From Anseranas semipalmata (Eukaryota > Chordata > Aves > Anseriformes > Anseranatidae), in contig VXAA01006451.1 in NCBI GenBank assembly GCA_013399115.1, positions 124,001-188,000 of the forward strand: DNA of 64,000 nucleotides, in the 5' to 3' direction. The notes beneath the pieces are model-generated. The model saw only the letters and a program-made list of their open reading frames with translations. It did no database searches and was not told the DNA's origin. A program made the translations under genes and the position numbers. Positions 37,181 to 48,456 of this stretch are shown here, one piece after another. Position 1 is the first letter of the stretch. The number at the start of each line of letters is the position of its first letter.

Positions 37181-40100
37181 CATGTTCAATGGGATCCGCC
37201 AACATAATTTCATAGTTCCAGGCATTTTTGTTGGTTTGTGTTTAGGCTGAAGTTGCAGAGCCAGAAATGAAGTCAGAGTTCCCATCTGACTGTAGTATAT
37301 TTCTTGGATAAAGTAGGTTTCGTTCACTTATTTGCTGGAAAGATAAAACAACCAAGGGTCATTTGGGATTTTTTTTCAAGCTGCTTTTACAGCTGTCAGG
37401 GCCTTTCTTGATGGTTAGATATTGATTTTTGTGACATGAAGTGATAGCCTGCTGCAAGGCAACAGCACCATTCTTTCAATGCAAAGGATAATTTAATATT
37501 GATCTTTCACTTATAAAATGCAAGGATAATTCTTTTAGTAAAAACACCTTGCATCAGGGCTCCTGTGGCTTTCCCAGTTCAATCTGAATTTCTAAGCACT
37601 AAAGAAATCTCATTATTGAGAAGTGAAATAGCAACTCCCTCGGCAAAAAGGTCACAGAAGTGTGAAATAGCCTTTGTACTGTATTCAGCAGCAGTTCTTG
37701 AATATAAGCATTACTCATCCATGAGGCTCATGATGTTTAAATGCCATCTATAACAGTGCTCTTTCTCTGACAGTCATTTTACTTTCCCCCCCTTTTGCCT
37801 TTAATAAAGCAAAGATTAAATGGTTTACAAGAGTTATTACTTTGAAAGTCACATTTTCTCCACGTGTCACTTGCAATTATGCAGGGAATATGTCTTCCAT
37901 TAGAATACTTAAGTCAGTGGGTTTGGAGGTTAGGTTCGGTTTCAGCAAGCCCAAAAATGTTTAAACACCTCTCTGAACTTTGAGGTTTTCTCCCTGATAC
38001 CATGCCAGTCTTCTTAGCTTTCCATCCATCCCCACTTCCCTGCCAGCCCAACCCATTCATTTTTATTTTCTTTGGTTCTGTCATTTCTTCCCCTCGGTTT
38101 CCCCTGGTTTGCCTTTTGCCCTCACTCACCTCACACTGCAATTTGATCTTTCTTTTTTGGCACTCTAGCAACATCCCACAGTGAGTTTGATCATTAAAAT
38201 CAGAGGAGTTTAAAGATGCTTCTTCTTTTTTTGTTTTTGTTTTTTGTTGTTGTTTTTTTTTTTCTCAGTCTAATTTGGTGTAGGCTTGTTTTTAAATAAA
38301 GATTTATAGAAGGGGTATAAATAGTATTGAAGAAGCTTCTTCCAAGGGTTTTAGTGTTATTTTGTTTTTTTCCCTCAGAAAAAAGAGAATGTTACATAAG
38401 CGGTCTAGTATACAGAAAATCAGAAAGTAAGTAGATGGGGGAATTTCTGAAAACAGTAGAACAAAGGTATTTAATGGGAGGTTATTTCAAAGGAAATCTG
38501 GGGAAAAGAGAAAAACCGTGGGGATCTATATACCTGAGGAGGCATACATTGCACCTTTTATTCTTACATGTCTGCAGTTCTATACAAAAAGGATTTCACA
38601 ATTGCAGTATGCACACTGGGAGATCCACAAGCTAGTGGCCTTTAAGAGATTCCTGATAGGGAAGAGGTATGAGCATTTTACTGAAGTAAAACAGTATTTG
38701 TGGACTATGCAGAAATATCAATTTAAAATACTGGAGAACATCTGTTGCATTGGGGTCAGGAGGTAGGGCTCAGAAGGTCAGATGGCATGAGTAAAACTGA
38801 ATGAAATCATGGAAGTAATGATACAGGGTTCACTGACAGTAAAGGTGGTGAATAGAGGTCAGAAATTATGATCAGAAATTCAAATATTATAGAGATGAAG
38901 GAGCTGTGTAAAGAGCCTTGACCTTCACAATGTGGCAGCTTTGTAATTACATTACCTAAGTACAAGGGGAAAAAAGCATTGAGCAATAATGTGTAATCAA
39001 TATGAAAAGTCTATACTCAATCTGTAATAGCATCTATAATGCAGAATATGATTGCACTGTTGTGCAGAGGAGTACTGCAGGGTAAAGCTCTGTAACCAGA
39101 GAAGTGGCATTTATCATAGGAAGAGAGTCCAAAGATGGGTTTTTCGTTGGCTTTTGGCTCCCAGAAGAAAGTTTGCTGTCATTTTCTGTGTTGGTCTGAC
39201 CCACCTTTTAAGCCCTGCATCCTTCATCTGGCAAAAGCTGCACCTTACAGACGTGTCCGCGGTGGTCCCTGATGCCTGTGCCAGCCCAGCCATCAGAACA
39301 GGCTGGGGCAGCAGCTGCCTCCAGCGAGCGCACACAGATTGTCCTTCTGTTGTGTGCGTCTCGCTATGGCTCCTTTGATGCTATGGAAATACATTAATTT
39401 ATGCTTTGCAGCTACATCCCAGATGATCATGGCTGTATTTTTAGACAAAAAATAATAATAATGGGGGAGGGTATGCGCTCTTGGAGGATGCTATAGTTCG
39501 GCAGTTGATAAAAGGACTTAGAAAATGCTTTTTGCTCTGAGCAATTACAAGCGTAAAAGCTATGGTGATGTGTGTACACCTGGAGCCTTACTCAGATCCT
39601 GCATGCTGAATTCAGGCTCTGTTTCTGCCAGAGACATCTCAGTGGTTTCATGTCCCTCCCTATTCCCACCCTCACAACATGTGCACATGCACATACTCAC
39701 TTTGTCACTCTGTTCCAGGCTCTCTCTTATTTATGCTGGACAAAGCCATCACACAGAAGCAAAAGTAAAACAATTCTGCCACCTGCAAAAATGTTCAGCA
39801 TGCTGCCGTACAGTTTTACCTTTATGCCACTCATGTCTGTTCACTGAAGTGTGAACAAATGCTCACCAGTTAAAAGCTGTATTTCTGGTAAGGGTTCGGG
39901 CATACTCAGGAGGAGATGTTGAGTTGTTAGTAATTTGTTACCAGTTCCCCCCCCCCCCAATGAAGGTATTTTTCCAGCAGGAGATGATTCAGTGATGCCC
40001 TTGTCCGCATACCCCTTCCTGCAGACTCCATGCAGAGACTATGGCTTTGTGTTTGGGAAAGGTGTTGGCAGGCTTCGAAGTCATGAATAAGGTCGCAGCA

Positions 40101-40238
40101 ATTTTCCCTGTGGGACAGTGAGGCTGAACTGGGAAATGACATGCAGATGTCTTCCAAGAAGAGAAGAAGAAAGTGCCTCAAGGATGAAGTTTGAATCCAG
40201 TGTCTCCAAACAGGGTCTAGGAAACGGTTTGTTCTCTG
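37181..40238. other. Unique DNA with simple repeats and no supported gene
   Basis: A T-rich, (TTG)-containing low-complexity tract spans about 38209-38265, and a C12 run lies at 39947-39958. Minus-strand frames at 39927-40265 and 40081-40269 begin near an acceptor-like TTTTGCCATATCAG (ending about 40241) but overlap each other in different frames and lack a good donor, so I do not call them. Confidence 0.5.
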
Positions 40239-40249
40239 GCCTGATATGG

Positions 40250-40290
40250 CAAAACAAACAAACAAACAAACAAAAACAACAAAAAAAAAT
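40250..40290. repeat. (AAAC)n microsatellite
   Basis: About six AAAC units followed by AACAAC and an A-run. It lies just upstream, on the minus strand, of an acceptor-like sequence, so it would form a T/G-rich tract there. Confidence 0.95.
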
Positions 40291-40388
40291 TCATTTAAGC
40301 CAAAGGGCTTTCTAACTCTGGGTAAAAATTGTCTTTCATGCTTTAGTCTGCTTTTCTGATTTATAGGGTCAGATAAGGCCTTCTGCGA

Positions 40389-40440
40389 TCTCCATTAGTG
40401 GGGAGATGAACTAGATGATCTCCTAAGATATTTCTTTAGC
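40389..40440 (+). mobile_element. Possible old CR1 3' fragment
   Basis: GATGAACTAGATGATCTCCT near 40404 resembles the 'ggactagatgatctcc' block near the CR1 3' end, followed by a poorly matching remainder. There is no terminal ATTCTGTG repeat. Low confidence. Confidence 0.3.
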
Positions 40441-42789
40441 TTGGCTTGGTTTCTGTTGTGAATAACATATTTAGGATTTTACAGAAAAAATACTAATCTA
40501 TAGATAGATAAAAGCATTGCCTGTGTTCAGTTTTCTTATTTTACATGGTAGCGAAGACAGCTTTTTTCTTATGGCACAAGGAAGTGATTTATTAAGTAGC
40601 AAAAACAAAATTCCTGTATGATGCTAGTCTTTTTGTCTACTAAGGGTATAAATGTCTTTTGTCCTTTATAGGAGCTAGCAGGGAATAGACATGCCAAAGA
40701 CAATGCAAAACCTGAGTTGTGCAGTTGTGGACATGATGTTCAAATCCCAGCTGACAAACACCTTTTCCTCTTTCAGTGGCAATCTCTGACAGGTTTCACA
40801 AGCTGGACAGTGACAAAAAGTGAAAAAATGCCTGGTGATTTCTCCCATAATTGCCACCTGCAATCCCAGAGAGCGGAGGAGGAATGAAGCCATAAATAGC
40901 AAGAAGGATTTGTCAGGCTCTGCAAGATCAGAGCATTGATTCAGCCTTGATTGGACTCCCTACCGATGTCCTTTAGTTATTTATGTCAGGTTAACCTCTC
41001 ACTTTCAGCAATGACATCTGTTCCCCATCTACTCATTTCATGGAACATAGTGTGGTTTCCATTTTGTCAGCTGGTTTTCCTTCTTCTGATTACTTTGGAG
41101 CAAAGCTGGTGGGGAGGATTTTATATAAATTATATTTAATTCAAAATGAATGTGCTTGCTTTGAGATAGGACATGTGATAAGACTTTGTACATTCCATAA
41201 AACCTACGAACAACGCTCAAGATGAAATGAAAACAATGAGGACCTAACAGAAAGGTTTACATAAGGCAAAGCCAGAGGAAAGAACAGGCCAGGCACAGGG
41301 ATGGAAAATCCCAGGATTGTGGGCAGCTCTGTTGCAGATGAGGAAAATGCAGATGCGAATTACCCCGAAGTTCTGCACTATACATGAGTGAAAAGTGGCC
41401 GACGGGTGTGTACAAATGTGTGCATCTGCCTGTCACTAGAAGTCTGCTTCCGTTAGTCCAGTTAGTTTAATAGCTTTATTTATGAATTTAGATTAGTTGT
41501 CTTCAGTTTGGATAGGGGTCTGTTTCCAAAGGAATTTTTTGTGAGACATTTTGGTGATTTTTCTTCCCTTCTCTCCCATGGATGTTGGTTATGCAGTGCT
41601 TCACTTTTGCTTGTACGCAGCGACTTCTGCACAAAAAAAAAAAAACATTTCTTGAGCAATACCGGCAGGGAAGGAACCTTACTGTGTTGCAAACTGTGCT
41701 CACAGAAAAGCATTATACACCTTCTGGTAGGGATGGCATGTTTCTTAGCATACCTATATGCTTATTTGCTAAACAGTCTGCTCTGCTGGGTTAGCATATA
41801 GGCATCTCCTTGAATCAGAAGCCTTCTTTTGTCTGATTTGTCTCTGTTCCCTTCTGTGTTCCTAAATTGTAATGACAAACTAGAGCTTCTTGCAGAAGAT
41901 ATAAGCTTGATTTATAAGCTTAAGAATCGTTTTGTGAAAATCAGTGGTTATGAATTATGCAGAAGGTAAGACTAGCTGATACCAAGTTTTACATTTGCTT
42001 CCTTAAAAATGTTTGATTATCCAGTTTCAATCTTCAATTTTTATACAGGGTTACTGGTTTCAAGGCAAAAAAAAAAAAAAAAGGTATTATTTTAAATACT
42101 ATTTGACATACAGTGCTTGCAGTGCTCTAAATTTAATTCTGGTGTTGATTCTGGCTAAGGTCATTTTACCTCATTATTCTGGCATCCCCCAGGGCAGGTA
42201 TTTCATTGTACTATGTACATGATTTATGTAGTCTACCTATTCAAATTCCTGGATGCATAAGACAGCATGTCTCATCTGATGCCAAGTATATTGTTAGTAC
42301 CTAAAGAACAATAATAACAATTCTACCTTGAAGGAGAAAAGAGCCATATGAGCAAAGTAAGAGACTTAACAATCAGGAAAATCTTATCCCTGAAAAAATA
42401 TGAAGCTCCTTCCTTGCCCGGAAAGATCAATAAAAAGCAAGAAAATCATAAAGTAGTTTGTTGTGTGATCTCAATATAGACTGTTTTAGTGATGTCTCCC
42501 CCCTTCCCTCTATTTCTTTTCTGGTGGTGTTTGACTTTGCCTCTGTATTTTATTTTAGGTTTTCTAGTGTTAGAAACCATTCCTGCTTAGGTGGCTTTAG
42601 CATTACAAAAGCAGAGACTAAGAAACTCTTGAATTTCTCTCACTCTTATCTTGAGACAGGAGGATATTAAAAAAACGACTACTATCCCATTATAAATGTT
42701 GTTAAATCAACCAGGCCACATGACTAATTCCCAGCCTGAAGGCTTTTAAAATTATCACTACTATTTCACATGGAAGCTCATCTTCAAAG
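40441..42789. other. Unique AT-rich DNA with no gene
   Basis: A-runs at about 41634-41645 and 42067-42082. No supported exon or RNA gene. Confidence 0.6.
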
Positions 42790-42945
42790 CATTCTGCAAA
42801 CTTTAACTAATCCTCACAACTTCCCTCACAGAAGAGTTTAACTCCACTGAGGAGGACTGAGGTCCAGAAAAACAATTTATTGAAAGTCAAAGAAAATAGC
42901 AGGAATTGAAGCTATAATTAGGACCCATGATCAGCTGGTGCTGCT
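42790..42945 (-). repeat. MIR SINE, reverse orientation
   Basis: The + strand matches the reverse complement of MIR in order. CAAAGCATTCTGCAAAC (42786-42802) corresponds to 'aaagcactttacata'. TAATCCTCACAAC follows (42809-42820). GAGGAGGACTGAGGTCCAGA (about 42850) corresponds to 'gaggaaactgaggcacaga'. AGTCAAAGAAAATAGCAGG corresponds to 'ggtcacacagctag', and GAAGCTATAATTAGGACCCA to 'gagctgggattcgaaccca'. This is the clearest ancient repeat in the window. Confidence 0.7.
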
Positions 42946-45600
42946 CTCTGTGCTTGTTCCTTGAGGCACCTTTGCCAACAATTGATCTCAAAATGGACAT
43001 GGGATATTTGTACATTGGGATATTTCCAACTTGGGGACTTTCTGAATTGAACCACTGTGGTTGATATTTGCTACTGGATCTACCTCAGTCAATTTATGTA
43101 TTTCTCTACTGCATTGCAGAAGGCATTAAAATCATTGAAGAAAGACATGTTCAGGCATAATTACACAAAAATACTTCTATGAAGGCTTTATATAGATGGG
43201 AAGTTTGTGTGTGTGCGTGTATGAGTGTGTGTGTATGTACATATATTTTAAAATGAACATAGTGGGAAGATATGCTTATACAAAATGTTGAAGATCAATT
43301 TCTAGATTGCCAGAGCACACTTTTTCCCCTGGCTTCTTCAGTTTCTAGTTCTCTCAACTGCTCCTAATGATTTTCCAAATGAAACAGCTGTGTTTATGGG
43401 ACTCTCATACCATGATGTCTGGATTGCAAAATGCACAACACATTCACAAGTAGACAGTCTCCCCATGACAAAGTCAAAAAAATGTCCAGGCATTTTGGTC
43501 CCATTTAGATCTCCAGTTACCTATTGAAGTCAACAGGTGATTAAGTATCAACATAGAAAATTGAGACTGGTTCACTAAAAGAAGAGCAGACAAGTTTCAG
43601 TCAAGAATGGAAACTCTCTGTTTTCATGACATTCACATGTTTTGACTACAGGTCTTCAGATTTATAGGGTAAGAAAAATCTTGACAATATTGGCACAAAT
43701 TAGGGATAAATTCATCTCAAAACTATGGCTCACCGTTATCATCTGACTTTAGAAATGCCTCATTATTGCCCATTTCTGAGGTGCTTTATTATCCCAAATG
43801 TCTTGAATCTTCACCTTGGTCCAAGATGCCCTCTGGTTTCAATATTGTTTTTCTAGTGTTTTCCAAAATTAAAGAAAGAAAGACACACAAGTCTTGCAGA
43901 ATTTTGATTCCCCTAACTAAAAATAAAAATAATAAAAAAATAATGCTATTAGGGCAATGCTAATACTACTATAAACCAAATTAGCCTCAGCCCTGTACAG
44001 TACACCAATTAACAAAGACAAAAAGAGAGCAATAACTAGGTATGCCATTATTCTGCTAATCTTAACAATCCCTTTTATGTGGTATTCTACTTCAAAGCGC
44101 CTTTCTTGTTTGTTACAAGATCACTTACATAAGCAACTAGCAGACGTGACTAAAAATAAGTATTTTGTTATTCCTTCTCATCTGCATCCTCCACTGCTGA
44201 GAATCTCTTATTGCTACTGTCCTTAGGAGTTCTTAAGACTAATGGCATACAGCTGTCTTTTCTGTGTACACTTTTAGTTTCTTACTTTTATTCATTTATT
44301 GCTTTAAGTTTTTCTCCATCTTATGCACCTCTTTTATTCAGTCATCCTCATTGCCATTTTTAAGGGGTGAATGAGGATGTTGAGAGTAGAACTGGACAGG
44401 TAGGGGAAGCAAAAAGTTGGGTTTAAACAACTTTGGTGCTGGTGCTGGTTGTAAAAGCAAATAAGAATGACTTTAGAGTAACACAGAGCCAGCTGCTCAA
44501 TATACACAGCTTGTTCTTGCAGCCTGAGAACTTCATACCATAAAAACCAGCACTGTGGCTAAGCTGTCTCCCATGTCAGCATGGGACTGGGATTCTAACT
44601 TCCTACTTCTACACAGGGAGCTTGATTTTTGCATATAAGGATTAAGTCCCCTGATGTGAACCATATTTTGCTGGTGTACTCTACTGTATACACTGATACT
44701 AGAGGAGAATAAGCCCTGGTAATTCTCCTATTATACAACCTCATTTTGCTGAAGTCTGATATGAAACATTGCACTGAAATAAAGGCAAAACATATACACT
44801 GCTAAACCAGATGTTTCAAGTCCTACCAAGACAGCACCTGAGAAAAACCAAACTTTACAAATACAGGTATGTCTATGAAGTATGCATACATATTGAAGTG
44901 TCATCTTGTCTTTTAGTGTATTACCCTGATATATTTGTTTGTCCTTGAATACTGACATCAAGATACAAACCTAACAGAAAAAGCAATTGCTAACGGAATG
45001 ACATACTGCAAGTACCGCCTGTCCCTGCTTTAGATACTCAACCTTAATCTGGAACCTTTTAAAGCAGTCAGGTTATCTGGAAATATTGCACAGCTTAAGT
45101 TAATTGTCTACGAGTGCCTCTTCTGTAAATATGTCAGGCATCCTAAAGCACTCCCAAGGATTAGTCATGTCAGAGGTGTGAAATTCAATATGCATTGGTG
45201 CACTTGCATGGGGCCCCCATAACAGCAGTTGTATGTACTTACAGCAACCTGTCATTTATTGGTACCAGCAACCTTCTTGGAAGAATAAGCAAGCTTGAGA
45301 AAAAGCAGCCCTTTGGAAGACAAAATTGCAATGGAATTGCTGCTGTGAATAGCATCGCAGGACTCTGACATAATAAATCATTCAACTTCTATGGATGAAA
45401 AAAAATGAAACATGAAAGTCTTTCTGTTGGGAATTAACACCGGTTACAGTTTCCAACTGCATGGCTAGCTTCCCACTGTCAGTTGCAATACTGTCTTTGC
45501 CTAGCGCAGTGTTTAAAAGCTCTTAGCTGAATGCTAATGACCATGACTTGAGTTAAAAGGCAGAACATATGAGGTTAACTTTGACAGTTCTTCTGAATGC
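42946..45600. other. Unique AT-rich DNA with a TG-rich microsatellite
   Basis: An imperfect (TG)n tract spans about 43205-43245. No supported exon or RNA gene. Confidence 0.6.
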
Positions 45601-45680
45601 ATTTTTAAAGCTGGGTTTGGGATGAGTTGTTTACACAACAAACAAAGGCCATGATGTCAAAAAACTCATGACCAAACACA
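45601..45680. promoter_or_regulatory. Forkhead/SOX-type motif cluster
   Basis: TGTTTACACAACAAACAAAG at 45628-45647 contains a consensus forkhead core (TGTTTAC), an inverted forkhead-type ACAAACA and a SOX-type ACAAAG within 20 bases. Motifs are read directly; enhancer function is inferred. Confidence 0.25.
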
Positions 45681-45724
45681 TCAATTTCTTTTGTGAAGCC
45701 TAGTATCCCAAAGCAGTCCAAGGT

Positions 45725-45905
45725 CCTGTTGGGCTGGGTGCTGTACAGGAAAGAGACTGTCTCTGCCCTCAGAAGTGTTCAAGCTAAAGAGACAAGCTAG
45801 AGGAAGAAACAGAGAAAAGGGAGAAAGAAATAAGCTCAGGTGACTAATCCAGAGTGCTACAGGGAAGTCAGTAACAGAACCACAATGTAATTTCAGTCTT
45901 AACTT
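45725..45905 (-). repeat. Ancient amniote interspersed repeat (MIR/L3-like)
   Basis: The + strand resembles the reverse complement of an old reptile/bird repeat. GGTGCTGTACAGGAAAGAGA (45738) corresponds to 'ggcgctgtacaaacac', and CTGTCTCTGCCCTCAGAAG (45759) to 'cagtccctgccccaaagag'. TCAAGCTAAAGAGACAAGC corresponds to 'ttacaatctaaatagacaag', and AGGTGACTAATCCAGAGTG with CTACAGGGAAGTCAGTAACA to 'gtgacttgcccaaggtcacacagg'. Identification is from remembered consensus; the family name is unsure. Confidence 0.5.
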
Positions 45906-46941
45906 GCAGACTAGGCTTGCAAACTACTGAAGAGCCTACTTTTATTGCATTACTTGTATGAGCTCCTAAACTATAATAGACACTTTTTTGGATGCCAGAC
46001 TCACACTTTGATTATGCCCCCAAAATGTTCCAGGTGAAGGCTTTCAATTAAGTCTGAAATATGTGAGAATCCTGAGGGGGTGGCAGAGAGGTTGAGGTGT
46101 TAATCCAGTTAACATTTGAAACCAAATCTAAAAGGAATTCTACTTCTCCTTGCTTTGTTTGCAAAGTATTATTTCAGCACTGTGCTTATGCCTAGAAACT
46201 CTGAAGGGCTTGGTGGCCTTTTAGGAGCTTCCCAGGCATGCACTTTTCCCTATTGCTCTTTTCTTTGAGATTACACATATATTAATAGAATGGACAAAGT
46301 TCAAAGTAAATCAAAATATCTATTGTTGCAAAGTCTGGGAGATTTAACAGATCAATGTGAGAAGGAGGTGGGAGTTCCTTTTTAACTTAATTCAGTACTG
46401 AGTGGTTGATATTTCCTTTTGAACTGATGATTTCCATCTCTGCTCCAAAGCGCGTGATGCTCTGGGACTCGGAAATCATTCTCCTTATTCTGACAGCGAT
46501 ATGTACTGTGACCCTGGTCAAATAGTTTCATCTCATATATATATGTATATAAAAATGCTTTGTATTTGAAGGACAAAAGTACTATATAAAAGCTAGGTAT
46601 TACTACTGCTAGCTAGTTCCGCTTCAGTAGATCAGGTTAACTAAGACTATAGGAAGAAAGTTAGAAATAAATTCAGCAGATTTCTCTTCCTGTGCATCTG
46701 CTAAGCATAATTGATGAAAAATCCTTCTGCAATGTCAAATATACTCAGTAACAAATCTAGAATGCACTTAAGTATAAGTAGCAGCCAAACCACTGATTTG
46801 CAGTTGTTTATTGTGGGGTAACAGATTTCCTAACAAAGGAGAAAAATGGACAGTGTAAACTTCAGAAGTCTGGTAGGAGAAAGCTAGGAAAATTATATCC
46901 CCTTCCCAGCAAGAGGTATGGCAATTTAATTAGTGTTTCTC

Positions 46942-47005
46942 AAAAAAAAAAAAAAAAAAAAAAAAAAAAAGCCAAAAAAATTTTTATATTTTTACANAAA
47001 AAAGG
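46942..47005. repeat. Long A-run with an ambiguous base nearby
   Basis: 29 consecutive A bases at 46942-46970, followed by GCC, A7, T-rich sequence and a single N at 46997. No retroposed element with target-site duplications is recognisable upstream. The run length and the N suggest that the assembly is uncertain here. Confidence 0.9.
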
Positions 47006-47964
47006 CCACAAATGTTTATGTAATTTCCCAGGAACATCAGCTATTTACATTCCTGATCATTTCCAGCTACTCTGATTCCATCTAGATCAATTCTGTAAGC
47101 TCATAAAAATATAAATGTTGGATGTTAGCTTAATGCTAGAAAAACATGTGGGTCACTAACTGTAATTTAGGCCTTGTAGGGTATTTTCTGGCTCTCCTGA
47201 ATAAAATCAAAAGCATTTCTCCCTCTCAAAAACAACTGTTCTATTTTGTTTTGTGGGTTTGGAGGGTGGGGGGCAGCCAGTCTTTTTTTAATCTTAATAT
47301 TCATATAGGAGACAGAAACCAAAGAAGTTAATCCATAGAGATTTAGCCTTTCCTCACTCAGTATACTTTTCATAAAAAGAAATTGGCAATAGAGGTCAGA
47401 AACAGTAAGTCATTACTTACTACTTAATTTACAGATGGTCTATGGAGACCAATTCACAGGTACACGACTGCATGCATGGGATCTGCCAGGTACCCCCAGC
47501 CTGCTGAGAAGGACGTGTGCTTATTTGATTTTTCTCCATCTGACTTTCTTAAGGGTCTGTCAGTCAGGTTCCCTGGGACTCTGGGAAATTTGGCAGGTGT
47601 CTCTAAAATCTCCTCTGGTAATAAATGGTCACAGATATGGCTTTTAAGGAGGAATGGCTGCATATTTTATGATATTATGATTTTTTTTTTTCAAGGAACA
47701 TTGGGAAATAAGAGCTGTCCTGCAGCTCAGGATGTTCTGTTTATCATTTTTATTTCCTGAGCAATCTCAGTTCTTCAGTTGCCTTTTAAAATATCTGTAG
47801 ACCTTGTGCCAGAGCCACCCTTTGGTTTTTAACAGGATTATGCTCTCAAGGCATGAATAACTTACAAAAATGACAAAAGTATTTCAAAATTATTTAAGAG
47901 AAGGGCATAATAAAACTGTCTCACATGCTGAAAATATCTTCCCTCTGCCTCTGGGAAGAGGCTG
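47006..47964. other. Unique DNA downstream (minus sense) of an exon candidate
   Basis: No independent feature. A minus-strand frame at 47862-48065 overlaps the candidate exon end in another frame and ends LLLNNFEILLSFL. It is an alternative reading if the exon candidate is frameshifted or wrongly framed. Confidence 0.4.
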
Positions 47965-48456
47965 TCAGCAGCGCTTAATGCTACCACAGTGTCCATACAG
48001 AGAACCTCGAGGTACTTTGCTAATGTAGCTGTTGATGGCTTCACATGGTGTCTGTTTCGTCTCAACAGGTTTTCTGGTAGTCTGCAGGAGGCAGGCAGTG
48101 GACTCCTGCAAGTGGGGTGCAGGCTGGAGACCGCCGTGCCACCAGCTTAGCCTTTCGCCCCTGCTGTATGCATTTATCAGAGCTTCAACCTTCCCTTGTA
48201 AGGTTTGGGGCAGCTGATGTGTTACTGCCGAGTAGGTTGGGGGAATATGGTAGCTACTTTTTTTCATTTCTTCCATCTTTCTTAGCTTCTCTAGGTACAT
48301 AGACTGAAAACAACTGATGCTCAGACCTTTGACGTCTCCGAACACCTGCAGGAGAAATTTCTTCCACAAATCAATGCAGCAGTAGCTCAGAGACTGCCAT
48401 GAAATCATTAATCTGCAGCAGTAGCTCTCATAGTACGTTAAAATTAATGCCATACT
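47965..48456 (-). CDS. Candidate coding exon, unidentified protein
   Basis: Not recognised. This is one of the longest open frames in the window (about 163 codons, stop TGA at 47965-47967). An in-frame TAG lies directly upstream as part of ATCATTTAG, which could itself be the splice acceptor with the exon starting at 48456. The peptide has mixed composition: cysteine/tyrosine-rich near its start (TYYESYCCRLMISWQSLSYC), then a basic-acidic stretch (YLEKLRKMEEMKKSS), then a P/Q/S-rich end. About nine CpGs remain in a CpG-poor region. Possible internal donors are weak (CTCGAG|GTTCTC near 48009). A second frame across the 3' third (47862-48065) is also open, so a frame change is possible. It could be a terminal or internal exon, a decayed exon, or chance. 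Confidence 0.3.
   Translation of the reverse strand, partial: SMALILTYYESYCCRLMISWQSLSYCCIDLWKKFLLQVFGDVKGLSISCFQSMYLEKLRKMEEMKKSSYHIPPTYSAVTHQLPQTLQGKVEALINAYSRGERLSWWHGGLQPAPHLQESTACLLQTTRKPVETKQTPCEAINSYISKVPRGSLYGHCGSIKRC

Noticed and set aside
39927..40269. Minus-strand exon candidate after TTTTGCCATATCAG
   Set aside because: The pyrimidine tract is an (AAAC)n microsatellite read backwards, two frames compete, and no good donor follows.
40389..40440. Calling the GATGATCTCC-like segment a definite CR1
   Set aside because: One short block without the terminal repeat; kept only as a low-confidence feature.
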